From positions 56,828,694 to 56,892,693 of the forward strand of contig CM035808.1 of NCBI GenBank assembly GCA_020466095.1: a stretch of 64,000 bases of DNA, given 5' to 3'. The translations under genes were made by a program, and so were the position numbers. How positions within the stretch are numbered: the first letter of the stretch is position 1; each line of letters starts with the position of its first letter. Below the pieces are notes generated by a model that did not search any database, had not been told where the DNA came from, and worked only from the letters and a program-made list of their open reading frames with translations. The DNA is from Chlorops oryzae. Its lineage: Eukaryota; Arthropoda; Insecta; Diptera; Chloropidae. This document shows positions 22,010 through 32,388 of the stretch, piece after piece.

Positions 22010-22991
22010 TTAGGTGTAGTAAAAAGAAATCCATTATTTTTGCATGAAATTGAGGGCTTTATTTAAGATAGTTAGAATGACCCGATTTAGGTCAAATATG
22101 CGCCGTTTTGTTCGATAACTTGTTGCCATTTTAAAGGTAATTTCATTATGCCTCTCTCATAGAAGCCCTCGTTCCTATTAGCAAAAAATTGAGACAGTCG
22201 AATTTCAGAAGCCTCTCTTGAAGCGAATGTTTCACCAGCAAAATTGTTCGCCATGGACAGGAAAAGATGGTAATCACTTGGTGCCAGGTCCGGACTATAA
22301 GGTGGATGCAGAAGAACCTCCCAACCAAACTCCCGGAGCTTCTGGCGAGTCACTATCGATGTGTGTGGCCTGGCGTTGTCCTGATGGAACACAATTCCTC
22401 TCCTATTGGCCAAAGCTGGCCGCTTATGGGCGATTGCTTCCTTCAGACGGTCCAATTGTTGACAGTAGAGTTCCGAGTTAAGAGTTTTGCCGTATGGGAG
22501 CAGCTCATAGTAGATAATTCCCTGTCAATCCCACCAAACACACAGCAAAACCTTCCTGGCCGTCAATCCTGGCTTGGCCACCGTTTCCGCCGGTTCACCG
22601 TCTTTCGACCACGACCGTTTTCGCTTGACGTTGTCGTAAGTGACCCACTTTTCATCACCAGTCACCAACCGCTTCTGAAATGGGTCGATTTTGTTGCGGT
22701 TCAGCAGCGATTCGCAGATGGAAATTCGGTCTATGAGGTTTTTTCGTTAACTCGTGTGGCACCCACACATCGAGCTTCTTTGTGTATCCAGCCTTATTCA
22801 AATGGTTCCAAACGGTTTTTTGTGCAATCTTTAGCTCTTTTGCAATCGAAACAGTGCTAACATGACGGTCGGACTCGATGTCATCTTTCTAATGCCCCCT
22901 AGCGGAACACGATCGGACTTATACAACGCGAGATGCAGATAAATAACGCCATCTATTGGAAAAATAATGGATTTCTTTTTACTACACCTAA
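22010..22991 (-). mobile_element. mauritiana-like mariner with N-terminal deletion
   Basis: Ends TTAGGTGTAGTAAAAAGAAA (left) and the same inverted (right), TA on both sides (22008-22009, 22992-22993), 982 bp. Compared with the related copies at 49350 and 54700 about 300 bp are missing: the sequence jumps from the 5' UTR (…gaaagatga) to codons for ESDRHVST, removing the start and first helix-turn-helix. It splits the gypsy element between gag and protease. Confidence 0.92.
22087..22895 (-). pseudogene. mauritiana-like mariner transposase remnant
   Basis: Covers HVSTVSIAKELKIAQK to the C-terminus ...IEQNGAYLT. Lesions besides the N-terminal deletion: loss of bases after HEL (near 22750) and a TGA in WWD-stop-QGIIYYELL (near 22525). 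VTGDEKW, FHQDNARPH and SPDLAPSDYH with the three Asp residues remain in the text. Inactive. Confidence 0.9.
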
Positions 22992-23019
22992 TATTAAATG
23001 TAAAAATAACATTCTTCTA

Positions 23020-23310
23020 TTTTTAATAGATACATGGGCAGATATATCATTAATTAAATATGAACATCTATGTTATTTATGTATTGACAGTAGCGACTCA
23101 TGTGCAATTTAGGAATCTCAAAGAAAAACATTGTGCCTTTAGGGACATGTATTTTGCCTATAAATATAGAGGATAGTGTTTTAAAGCACAAATTCAGTGT
23201 TGTAGATGGTTCATTTCCTATAAGTTCAAGTGGAATTTTAGGAAGAGATTTTTGTGCAAAGTTCAGAGCAAAGACTAACTATGAAAATTTTACCTTTTCT
23301 CTTACACATA
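23020..23310 (+). pseudogene. gypsy-type aspartic protease remnant
   Basis: Reads FLIDTWADISLIKYEHLCYL, where the catalytic Asp-Thr-Gly is changed to Asp-Thr-Trp, and after a stop and shift GTCILPINIEDSVLKHKFSV and SSGILGRDFCAKF, the conserved ILGRDF element of gypsy proteases. No reverse transcriptase follows. The DTG change plus a stop make it inactive. Confidence 0.65.
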
Positions 23311-23339
23311 TGCATCGATCACATTTTTGATTTAATTCC

Positions 23340-24120
23340 CAAAGAAGTTCTTTTCACTTATATAAAGAAACAAAAATCTTTGTCCACCAACGATTTAAAT
23401 TTGCGATGGTTAAAGTTGTAAAAAATTTTGAATTTAAAACAATTTAGAGTATTCCACTAGCAAATCAATAACAGCACTTTGCAATATATTTCAAAATATA
23501 TAATATTTTAATTAAGGGGGTCTTCTCATTGAAAACCCGTTTTTTGGACCCTTTTTAAAAAAATTCTTATTTGAAAACGCAAGAATAATTGAAAACTTTT
23601 TTATTTATTGTATTACAAAAGGTTCAAAGTAAATAACAAATTTTTTTTGCCTCGATACATTGGCTGTTCAAAAAGTAATGAGACTTCAAAGTTGGTGGTT
23701 GAAAAAAAGGTGCCATCACGGCGGCCACGATTCCGGGTCTCCGGAGCGTCCGAAATGGAAAAAAAACAAGGTTATAATCAGTATAGATGTAATTCTCGGG
23801 TGAACCTCAAGCTTAATTTTGTGCTTTTTTGACAAAATGGCGGCCATTAAAAAAAAAATTTCAATTTCGGGCTTTTTTTTTTTTGTAGTTTAGTGTAAAA
23901 AAAAAATTTTTTAAATTTTTTTAAAATTATGGTCGAGGTTCACCAGAGAATGGTGACAATTCTGCGTCGATTCCACTTTGTTTAATAAAAATCGGTTCAG
24001 TTGAACTGGAGATATCATGGCCGCCAGTTCGAAAAACGTGGTTTCGAGATAAACGCGTTTAAAGTTTGAAGCAACGCAAAAATTACTCGTTTTAGCGCAG
24101 ATCTTGCTCGACAAAGAAGG
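23340..24120. other. Unassigned; possible truncated MITE
   Basis: No gene. TTGGCTGTTCAAAAAGTAAT at 23661 looks like the outer end of a Tc1/mariner-type element, and 23930-24090 (cggttcagttgaactggagat, aacgcgtttaaagtttgaag) has the style of non-coding hairpin MITEs, but no matching opposite end was found. Confidence 0.3.
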
Positions 24121-24139
24121 CAATAGTATAGCACCCTAA

Positions 24140-24440
24140 TTAACAGCATGGGCAGGCTTGATTTTTTATCACCTGGTCAGCCTACATACCGGCCCTCTGA
24201 TCCAAGAAAAATCCCCGACCTCATTGACTTCGCCATTTTCAAAGGGGCAGATAGATCTCGATTCAACCACGACAACTTTCGATCTCTCATCAGAATCACT
24301 CACCTGGTTTACTTTCACCCTTTAGATTGACGTCTTTTAAACTAACTGGATTAAATATAAGAAATATATAGCCCAGAGACCTGCATGAGTGCATTCATTT
24401 GCCCATATGAAACATTCTCCAAAAAATTGAAAACATAGCA
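24140..24440 (+). pseudogene. Jockey-like LINE endonuclease fragment
   Basis: LDFLSPGQPTYRPSDPRKIP followed by DLIDFAIFKGAD and, in another frame, LTSFKTNWIKYKKYIAQ-like text. This corresponds closely to the LGFISPGHPTYWPTDRNKIP and DLIDFAITRGFD part of the full-length LINE at 43143-48143. Only the C-terminal part of the APE endonuclease remains. Confidence 0.8.
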
Positions 24441-24924
24441 AGCAGTAAGGCAATATATTTGTGAATACTGCTAATACACTATTCATTGAATACAGGTGTT
24501 AGTGTAGTTGAAATAGAAAAAAAGCAGTGATTGATTGAATGTATTCACGAATGCTTCAAAAATACAACGCCTAAAATGTGAAACAATTTAAAGGTTTCTG
24601 TAAGAAAATATAACTAGTAGTATTAACCATGAATCCATGAAAACAATATTACACATTGCCCAATATTGGCGTTGTTGTTGGCCGTGCAAGATTCGTGGCA
24701 TAAGTCATTTACTTGGTTGGACCTTTAAGCTCGGAAAGTAAGGAATTTTCAATCAACCAACATAACAATTTTTCCGTTTTAACACTTCCCATACAAAAGT
24801 GCAAAAAAAAAAAAAAGTTGAAATTGTACATTGAAGTATTTTGGGTTAGGTTATAGATGGCTTTGATTTGAAAATTTTTCGTTGTCCTCGTCATTCGTCT
24901 CTAAATATTTCATAAAATTTTGTA
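24441..24924. other. No gene seen
   Basis: AT-rich intronic sequence; nothing supported. Confidence 0.4.
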
Positions 24925-25383
24925 TCGGAACTGATAACAACTTACGACCATCTTAAAAAGAATTACAAACAAAATAATCAAAGATTGAAAATGGATAACA
25001 TTAAATGGCGCGACGATATGCAATATTTGTTTGAGCTTGGCGTTGCATTCAGACAGTATGAAAACCTCAACGAGTTTCCATTTATCAATTTCGAACACTT
25101 GCCATATTAGCTTTTATTCTTATTCCAAAATACCAAACTGAACTTCTTTCAATTTGCAAGTTTATATGTGGCGCGTGGTACGATATTTGGTTTTCTAATC
25201 ACGGCTTTCAAAAAGATGATTTTTCTTCTTTGGAGCGATCCCTTATCGCATTTGAAAAGGCACACGCCTGCCTCTTAAAACACTGGATACTTGAAGAATC
25301 AGCAATTTTAAACCAGCAACGTAGCAACATATGCGCAGAACGCTCCATAAAAGTTATCCAGGATATATTTCCATTGTATTAAA
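24925..25383 (+). pseudogene. Coding-like remnant, unrecognised
   Basis: Two open pieces in the same neighbourhood on the + strand read like real protein: NNQRLKMDNIKWRDDMQYLF, ELGVAFRQYENLNEFPFINF, ending in TAG at 25108-25110; and 25139-25383, KYQTELLSICKFICGAWYDI, HGFQKDDFSSLERSLIAFEK, AHACLLKHWILEESAILNQQ, ending ...VIQDIFPLY stop. Amino acid use is balanced and lysine/asparagine bias is low for this AT-rich DNA. I do not recognise a family; a decayed transposon or retrocopy is possible. Confidence 0.3.
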
Positions 25384-26072
25384 CACCTCGTACTGTAAAT
25401 TTGAAATTCATTACTTACAATAGATAGATTCCAAAAAATTTATTTAAAAAAAACTAAATTTGTATTGAGAGTGGTTTGTATCGCAGATATAGAGCTTAAT
25501 GTCGTATGACAAAAAGATGCATATTTAAAAAATAATATAGGTCTCACGAACATTTCACCTACCTAAAATGCCTGCTTCGAAAGTTAAGTCGGAAAAACAC
25601 TAAAATTTTACTCCTAGAACAACTTCATTGCTTGCGGTGGGGAAGGTTTTTGTCATCAAAGCCTCCAAAACTATTTCAAATGTTATTTTTACGTTATCTA
25701 TCGTGTGGTACCATGTAAAAATGATTCTGAAAAATAGTCATAAGCCTAATGCATAAGCATACAAAAATCATTCTTAATAGAATAGCGGAGATTTATTTAG
25801 TGAATGCTTTCGAGCTCAAAAGCTTTGGTGAGATTCCATTAGGAGTGATTTCTGATGCTTCAATTTAAGGGTATGAATTGCAATCAAAAGTTAGATATGT
25901 TTGCTGCAAGCTTTGCCTTTTCGCTTATACGATGTAAATAATGCCTAAAAGGTGGGAGGGCCACGCCTATTTTTGATAAACTCTAAAAGACGAATCAATA
26001 AAGTATAGGTACCATTGCATCAAAAGCTTCCCAAAATGACGTATTGCTTAGTCGAAAAAAGGAAAGCCTTTT
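25384..26072. other. No gene seen
   Basis: Non-coding AT-rich stretch. No terminal repeats or recognised element. Confidence 0.4.
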
Positions 26073-26172
26073 TATTCAGGCTGGAAAAAATAAAAAGCCC
26101 AGAATAACGGTTATTCAGGCTGGAAAAAATAAAAAACCCCGAATAACGATTATTCAGGCTGAATAAAATAAT
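26073..26172. repeat. Short tandem repeat, ~39-bp units
   Basis: Two and a half copies of ATTCAGGCTGGAAAAAATAA followed by AAAgCCC[a/c]GAATAACGrTT, starting at about 26073, 26112 and 26151. Confidence 0.75.
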
Positions 26173-26345
26173 GTTTTCAGCAATATTATCGGAACTTATT
26201 ACGGATTGGCCAAAAATTTTAATTCTTTTGTTCTGGTTGTTGAATAAAAAGAAATGATAAATTGGAAACAAAAAATTTCTTAATAATGAAAAATTGATAA
26301 TTCAAATTCAAAAAATTCAGATTGAAAATATAATAGATATTTTCG

Positions 26346-26452
26346 ATACAAGTGTCGAAATGAAGCTTTTTTGCACGAGTGGTAAATGTTGTAAAACGAG
26401 GCGCAGCCGAGTTTTACAATACCACGAGTGCAAAAAAAGCTGAGTTTCGACA
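26346..26452. repeat. Imperfect palindrome with GCACGAGTGGTA arms
   Basis: The left arm ACAAGTGTCGAAATGAAGCTTTTTTGCACGAGTGGTA (26351 on) is mirrored by TACCACGAGTGCAAAAAAAGCTGAGTTTCGACACGAGT, and the centre TTGTAAAACGAGGCGCAGCC...GAGTTTTACAA is itself palindromic. A related half-motif (CCACTCGTGCGAAAAAATGC) occurs at 37882 inside the hAT element. Confidence 0.75.
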
Positions 26453-26873
26453 CGAGTGCCGAACAATACTTTATGCAATAAGATTTCTAACTAGATTTTA
26501 ACCTAAATTTAAGAAAACGATTTTTTTTGTGTAGAAAATTTTTATTTTTATTTGACAGATTCATAATTTGAAATTCTTTATTATACAACTTCGTTCTCTC
26601 TGCTTATTTTTGCCTTGTATTTTTTGAAATGCGTGCGTTTTGAAATTTATTATTGCACGCTTTGAAATTCATTACAAACCCTGGTAGTATGCCATGCTTT
26701 TTGTTTGTTTTAAATTTTTTTTTATACTTTCTCAAATCTAGTGTCATAATATGCTTCATTATGATTTTAAAATCGACATCATAATAGGCCTATTATAATT
26801 ATGAAAAGAAAAATTGTGATTTTTCAAAAAAATCAAAAATCATATTCCCAAGATTGAAAATTTTTTTCAATAA

Positions 26874-28032
26874 CACTGTGTATATTTTTTGGTATATTTT
26901 TTTACCGACAACATGGAGACATATCTGGTAAACATAATTGGAGGGCGCTGAATTCAGTCCCATCAACCGTTTTTCTAGATTGGCTCTAGTTTTTGAGATA
27001 TCGGGGTTTAAAAATTGTGACTAACTTCATTAAAAATTATATATATTTCGCTCATGTTATATATTTATGACAGAATATTGACGATAACGTTAATTACTTG
27101 TATTTAGTAGAATTCCTGTGCAAAACTTCGCTGCAATCCCAACGGTAGTTGGTATTTTATAAGTGCTTCTTTCAATTTTGTTCACATTTATTTAAAAAAA
27201 TTGAAGCATACTTTTAGGGAAAGTTAAACTGTTGACATTCGATTTTTTTAAAATATATGTTTTCTCAAATTTAAAGAATCAGTTCTCAAAAAGAACTTCA
27301 AGATTATTTAACAAACCGGCTTAATGGGAAAGCATATGACTAGGAACCGAGAGTTCTGAAGTTCAAGGCCCAAAAAAGTTTAATCGAAATAATTTTTTTA
27401 TTTATTTATTTCGGATTTTTTCCTAAGTTTCGGGTGGTGTTGTGGCTCTGAGATAGCGTAGGGGATGCGTGCTATGCTCTTGATCCCAGGGTCCGAGGTT
27501 CGATTTCCCGCAAAAGCGAAACAGAGTGTAATGTTCCAAGCCTAGCACTGGTTTTTCAAAAATCGCATGTTAGGGGCACACTACATAATAAGACATATAC
27601 ACTCACACAAACACAAGAAAACCTCCTTGGTATCACAATGGGCCGATTAACGGCCTAAGTGGCAGCCACTTCAACCTACCTACCTACCTTCGGGTGGTGT
27701 GGAGTTCATCCGAAAAAAAAAATTTATTTCTATTATACTTTTTTGGGCTTTGAACTTCAGAACTCCCGGTTCCTATAATATGCTTTCCCATTATGCCGTC
27801 TTGTCAAATATAAAAACGGGTCCCAAAATCGAAATTAATATTTGGAGCAAGTAAAATTTTGAAGCAAAAAACAAAATTGTGCTTGCATACTTTAGGCATT
27901 CACCTTTAAACGCGAAAATCTCCGTTAACTGAGCCAATCCCAAAAAATCAATATCACTATTGTATTCAGCGCATTTGACTTAATATTTCTAGATATGAAA
28001 GCCGTCTGTCGGTTTTTTGAACTGGCACAGTG
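26874..28032. mobile_element. Foldback element (CACTGTG ends) with SINE insertion
   Basis: The left part 26874-27428 and right part 27701-28032 are imperfect inverted copies: CACTGTG ends, ACCGAC..., CATATCT..., GGCGCTGAAT, ATTGGCTC, and an inner well-matched pair (27320-27375 against 27730-27795, around TTCTGAAGTTCAAGGCCCAA). A SINE sits near the loop. TA follows the right end. Non-coding. Confidence 0.65.
27441..27688 (+). mobile_element. tRNA-derived SINE with target duplication
   Basis: A 248-bp insert with an RNA polymerase III type promoter: A-box region (tggctctgagatagcgtagg, 27443) and a B-box GGTTCGATTTC (about 27495). The 3' part GTATCACAATGGGCCG...GTGGCAGCCAC is shared with 4738-4925, and the tail is CCTACCTACCTACC. 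Flanked by the 12-bp duplication TTCGGGTGGTGT (27429-27440, 27689-27700), which implies LINE-driven insertion. Confidence 0.88.
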
Positions 28033-29065
28033 TAATCAATAATCATATTTCCAATATAACGGATTTTTTGAATAAAAGTCGAGATATCCCATTAGAAATT
28101 GGCAGACCTGGGCAGTCCAATTACACAATTGTAATTGATTACACACTTAATTACAATTACTTGTAATGGTAATTGAAGAATATTCAATTACAATTACTTG
28201 TAATTGTAATTGGAAAATTTTGAATTACAATTACTTGTAATGGTAATTGAAGAATATTCAATTACAATTACTTGTAATTGCATATTTTTGTTCAACTTGG
28301 AGTCCCCTCCATACGGATGGAACCTATCTTTCCTTTTTAGCTTCAGCGGTGCCTGAATGATCAGTCGTAGGGTGAGGGATCTTTGGTTTCCCCATAGAGC
28401 TACTGACTCAATGTCATATCCACAGTTATTATAACACAGACCTACAAATTATAACTTTTTCATTCCTTTCTTTATTTCAGTGCTGATTTATTGTGTTTAG
28501 TCACCCCCTGATTTCAAAAATACCAATAAAATTTTTCCATCACGTCAGAGTTTCGAGAAAACCACGCATTCATTTTTTTGTATTAATGATTTTTTCGAAA
28601 AGGGGTTTTCTAAATTGTGGTATCCCATATTTAAAGTTTTTCAACGATAATGTGTTCTAGGATAATTCAATTTTCACGAAATATCAAAAACACCAAAAAG
28701 TTTTAACAATTAATGGTGCAATTTGATGCTCAAAGTCGAACAATTTTGATTTTTCTGTAAAAAATTCATTTTTTGTGTACTTTCAACGAATTTATCTTAA
28801 AAACCGCTTGTGTTATTTTCAATATCACTATTTAGGACCGAAGAACCATCTATTTTGTGTAGATTTTTTCGTTCTAAGGGTTTTCCGTCTAAGGTTTCGC
28901 AGAGAAATAATCATTTTTATTAAGGCATTCAATTCGAAAATTCTAGCAACATGTTGCAATTGAAAAATCCACTTGTTTTTATTATAAAAAGTCAAAGGCG
29001 ATACGACTTTGTTTTGATCTTTGTTCATTCTTGTAAATATTGTGTATTATATTAATATTGTTGCA

Positions 29066-29640
29066 ATGTTTTCACGCAAATGTGTTAATTCTCGAGAACG
29101 CTTTTGCTACATTTGCGGTGCGTATTTGCTGTTAAAACAGCAAAGTCCAATAACGGATGTTGTAAAAAGCACTTACGAAAAATATTCCGGTGTTAGGTAT
29201 TATGCGTAATTTTGACAAGCCATGGACACCGAATATGGTTTGTAGGAGTTGCGTAGCAGAACTTCACAAGTGATCTATGGGAACCTCAAAACCACACGCA
29301 AGACTGTTACTTTTGTGCTTGACAGAATGCACCATCAAAACCAAAAAGGTAATTGTTTTCCCAAAAATGCAATCGGTGACTTATCCAGAGCTAAAAAATC
29401 GAATGAAGATCATCAGTTGCCCCCATTTTTGAATAATACTTTGTTTTCTAATGAATTATCTGAAGGTTGTGCTTCAGAGGACCAAGAAAGTCGTGACCCA
29501 AACTTTGAGACGTCTTCTCAACGACAAGCGTTTTCCCCAAACTGAATTAAATGATTTAATTAGAGACTTACAAAGGCTTCGAGACTACAAAGTGTGTAAA
29601 GCTAACATTTCTATAGTAAACCTAAGCATTCATTGATTAA
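29066..29640 (+). pseudogene. Fragment of a widespread insect CYICG zinc-motif protein
   Basis: Reads MFSRKCVNSRERFCYICGAY, then ITDVVKSTYEKYSGV, DKPWTPNMVCRSCV.ELHKWS in a shifted frame, SVTYPELKNRMKIISCPHFE, and at the end FPQTELNDLIRDLQRLRDYK. Order and motifs (CYICG, DKPW.P..VC..C...L..W, YP.L, ELNDL.RDL) match a multicopy insect protein type often annotated as uncharacterised and found in repeats. At least three frame changes; non-functional. I do not know its function; the paired CxxC motifs suggest metal binding. Confidence 0.55.
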
Positions 29641-29789
29641 ATTTACGCATTGTATGTAAATATGCATAACATTTGTGCAAAATTACACAAAAGTTATCTT
29701 TTACACATTTTTGGAACAAAAGTAAACATGTTTCGGGGTAAATTTACAGAATTTATAAAAGCAATTTCACTTTAATTTTTTAGAGTGTA

Positions 29790-31080
29790 CTACATGGGCT
29801 GAAAAGTCTTTGGCCTGACAATGAAAAAACGATATTATTAGTGCAAAAATGATTTTATTCTTCGACATAATCTCCCTTTAGAGTTATGCATTTGCTGTAT
29901 CGGTCTTCCAACATTTCGATTCCCTTTTTATAGTGGTCCGCGTCAAGTCCCTTAAAATAGGCGTTTGTTTCCAACTCGACTTCCTCATTTGAATAAAATC
30001 TCTTCCCAGCGAGCCAATTTTTCAAACCGGGAAACAGAAAATAGTGCTGCGGGCCAAATCTGGCGAATACGGTGGGTGTTCAACCACTTCATAGCGTAAT
30101 TCCTTCAATTTATCTGTCGTATCGCGTGCAGAATGAGCTGGAGCGTTGTCTTGGTGGAAGAGAATTTTTTTTCTCGCTAAATGAGGCCGCTTAGACTTGG
30201 TTTCGGTGTCCAATCGATGCAATAACCCACAATAATATTGTTTGTTTATTGTTCTTCCATGTTGAAGATAATCTATGAAGATTATTCCATGTGCATCCCA
30301 AAAAATACTGGCAAGAACCTTCCCAGCCGATTGTTGTGTTTTTGGGCGCTTCGTACGGCTTTCACCAGGAAACAACCACTCCGCCGACTGTCGACTGGAC
30401 TCCGGAGTATAGTGATGAATCCATGTCTCATCCATAGTCACAAATCGACGCAAAAACTCCTTATTGCGGCGTAACAATGCCAAATTCTGCTCAGAAAGTC
30501 GAATTCGTTTTGCTTTTTGGTCGATTGTAAGAAAACGCGGCACCCATCGCGCGCACAGCTTTCGCATGTGTAAATATTCATGAATGATGTGTCCAACGCG
30601 TTCCTTTGAGATGCCTATGATGTTAGCTATCTCATTCAACTTCATTTTGCGATAATTCAATATCAAATCAGTGACTTTTTGGATATTTTCCGGAGTAACT
30701 GCCTCATTTGGCCTTCCTGAGCGCGGAGCATCAGTAGTGCTTGTACGGTCACGACGAAATTCAGCAAACCAGTATTTGATAGTTGAATTCAATGGGGCAG
30801 ATGTATTATAACATTTATTAAGCCATGCCTTTGTTTCCACTGTGTTTTTTCCTATCAAAAAACAATGTTTTATCAAAACACGAAATTCACTTTTTTCCAT
30901 TGTTTACAAAATTCACTGAGGTAGCGTCACTTCGAGAGCTATAACTTGAAAACGAGTCAACCAAAACTCATGAAATTTTGACAGGATATAAGTTGAAGTC
31001 GGTACTCTGTAATGAGCATAGGGATTTTGGACTTGTGGCGCCATCTCTAGGTCAGGCCAAAGACTTTTCAGCCCATGTAG
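29790..31080 (-). mobile_element. irritans-group mariner with CTACATGGGC ends
   Basis: Thirty-base identical inverted repeats starting CTACATGGGCTGAAAAGTCT, TA on both sides (29788-29789, 31081-31082), 1291 bp. It belongs to a different family from the Himar1-type copies: the ends differ, and the transposase shares the irritans-type plan at moderate identity. Inserted in the loop of a foldback element. Confidence 0.94.
29855..30900 (-). pseudogene. irritans-group mariner transposase, single frameshift
   Basis: Start MEKSEFRVLIKHCFLIGKNT at 30900; open for about 285 codons through two helix-turn-helix regions, RWVPRFL, VTMDETWIHHY (first Asp) and FHQDNAPAHS (second Asp). A one-base loss near 30050, just in SPDLA(P)SD, shifts the frame exactly at the third catalytic Asp. 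The downstream text ends ...IEMLEDRYSKCITLKGDYVEE with the stop at 29855-29857. About 348 codons overall, the normal length. Apart from this lesion it is well preserved. Confidence 0.92.
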
Positions 31081-31817
31081 TACTTGTATAGTTAATTTTC
31101 AACAAAACCCTCAAAAGGTATAAAAGGAACTAGTATTGGTGAAATTGACACTAATCAAAGGTAAGACTACTTGAATTTCCTGTAGAGAAATGTGTTTCTA
31201 AATTTTTTTGAAAATTCCAATCGTTCGCCTTTGACTTTTTATAATAAAAACAAGTGGATTTTTCAATTGCAACATGTTGCTAGAATTTTCGAATTGAATG
31301 CCTTCATAAAAATGATTATTTCTCTGCGAAATCTTAGGTGAAACTTCTCAGGTAAGAAAAAACCTACACAAAATAGATGGTTCTTCGGTCCCAAATACTG
31401 ATATTGAAAATAACACAAGCGATTTTTGAGATAAATTCGTTGAAAGTACACAAAAAATGAATTTTTTACAGAAAAATCCAAATTGTTCAACTTTGAGCAT
31501 CAAATTGCACCATTAATTGTTAAAACTTTTTGGTGTTTTTGATATTTCGTGAAAATTGAATTATCCTAGAACACATTATCGTTTAAAAACTTTAAATATG
31601 GGATACCACAATTTAGAAAACCCCTTTTCGAAAAAATCATTAATACAAAAAAATGAATGCGTGGTTTTCTCGAAACTCTGACGTGTGGAATTTTTTCACT
31701 ATTTTTCAATTTTTTTCTGAAACAAAATCTAATGAAAACACTACTTTTTACTCAAGTTGGTTTTTCGTTGTAGGTCTGTGTAATTATTAATTATTTAATA
31801 GATGTATGTGTATATTA

Positions 31818-32388
31818 GCCTGTTTCAGACGTGAAAAAAATTGTTGAGATTCGAAACCCGCGCACCCACAAAATGAAGTTTGGACATGCACATTAAGATC
31901 TGCATCATTGAAAAAATTTTAATTTTAGTTTTGAGGCCGCTACATCTCACCAAAGTTCAAATGTATAATAAATTGAATATTTTTTATAAAATGCTTTTAC
32001 AAGTGCTAAATTGCTAATGAATCGGGTCTATTTGATTAATTTGATAATGTATTTTTAAGTAAGTGTTATTGGAAACCCTCAATCTTCCATGAAAAACCCA
32101 AAATTTGCTAAACAGCCTTTTCCTTAAAGTATGTGAGATTTTTTTCTTTAAATTATTAAATGAATGTGTCAAATCAAATGTATAAAATTTGGAAGCTATA
32201 TTTCTGTTTTAAAAATTTCGTTGCATATTCAAAGGGATTTTTATGCGGATTTTCAATTGGATGTAGCGGCCTCAAAACTAAAATTAAAATTTTTTCAATG
32301 ATGCAGATCTTAATGTGCATGTCCAAACTTCATTTTGTGGGTGCGCGGGTTTCGAATCTCAACAATTTTTTTCACGTCTGAAACAGGC
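31818..32388. mobile_element. Hairpin MITE, GCCTGTTTCAG ends
   Basis: Ends GCCTGTTTCAGACGTGAAAA and the exact inverse, TA on each side (31816-31817, 32389-32390), 571 bp. Arms are near-perfect over ~130 bp (through ggatgtagcggcctcaaaac). Non-coding. Inserted into the hAT element after the foldback. Confidence 0.88.

Larger units (their letters stand above)
14491..23330 (+). mobile_element. Ty3/gypsy retroelement remnant hosting nested insertions
   Basis: Order on the + strand: possible LTR end (...gatatactaca, to 14641), primer-binding-like site TGGCGATCTTGCC (14642-14654), small membrane-protein ORF (15075, interrupted), gag (21093-21921) and protease remnant (23020-23310). RT, RNase H and integrase are absent, so the element was deleted after the protease. 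Three insertions split it: piggyBac 15137-19200, hAT 19410-20783 and mariner 22010-22991. The LTR start is not defined, and the hairpin element at 13405-14490 may lie inside the LTR. Confidence 0.65.
28434..31781. mobile_element. Foldback element (ACACAGACCTACAA ends) with gene fragment in the loop
   Basis: Arms at about 28540-29000 and 31200-31690 are ~460-bp near-identical inverted copies; the weaker outer parts reach ACACAGACCTACAA (28434) and its mirror at 31781. The same family is present at 35364-36742 (ACACAGGCCTGCAA ends and the shared CCATCACGTCAGA-TTTCGAGAAAA motif), where the arms meet without an insert. Here the loop holds a gene fragment (29066-29640) and a mariner. Confidence 0.75.

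Noticed and set aside
22218..22860. Open frames on the + strand of the mariner at 22010 (and mirror frames at 49896-50430 and 55245-55779)
   Set aside because: They are antisense shadows of the mariner transposase, repeated identically in all three copies.
28775..28963. Frames MYFQRIYLKNRLCYFQY at 28775 (+) and 31263 (-)
   Set aside because: The two are copies of the same foldback arm in opposite orientation, so their similarity comes from the repeat, not from a gene.
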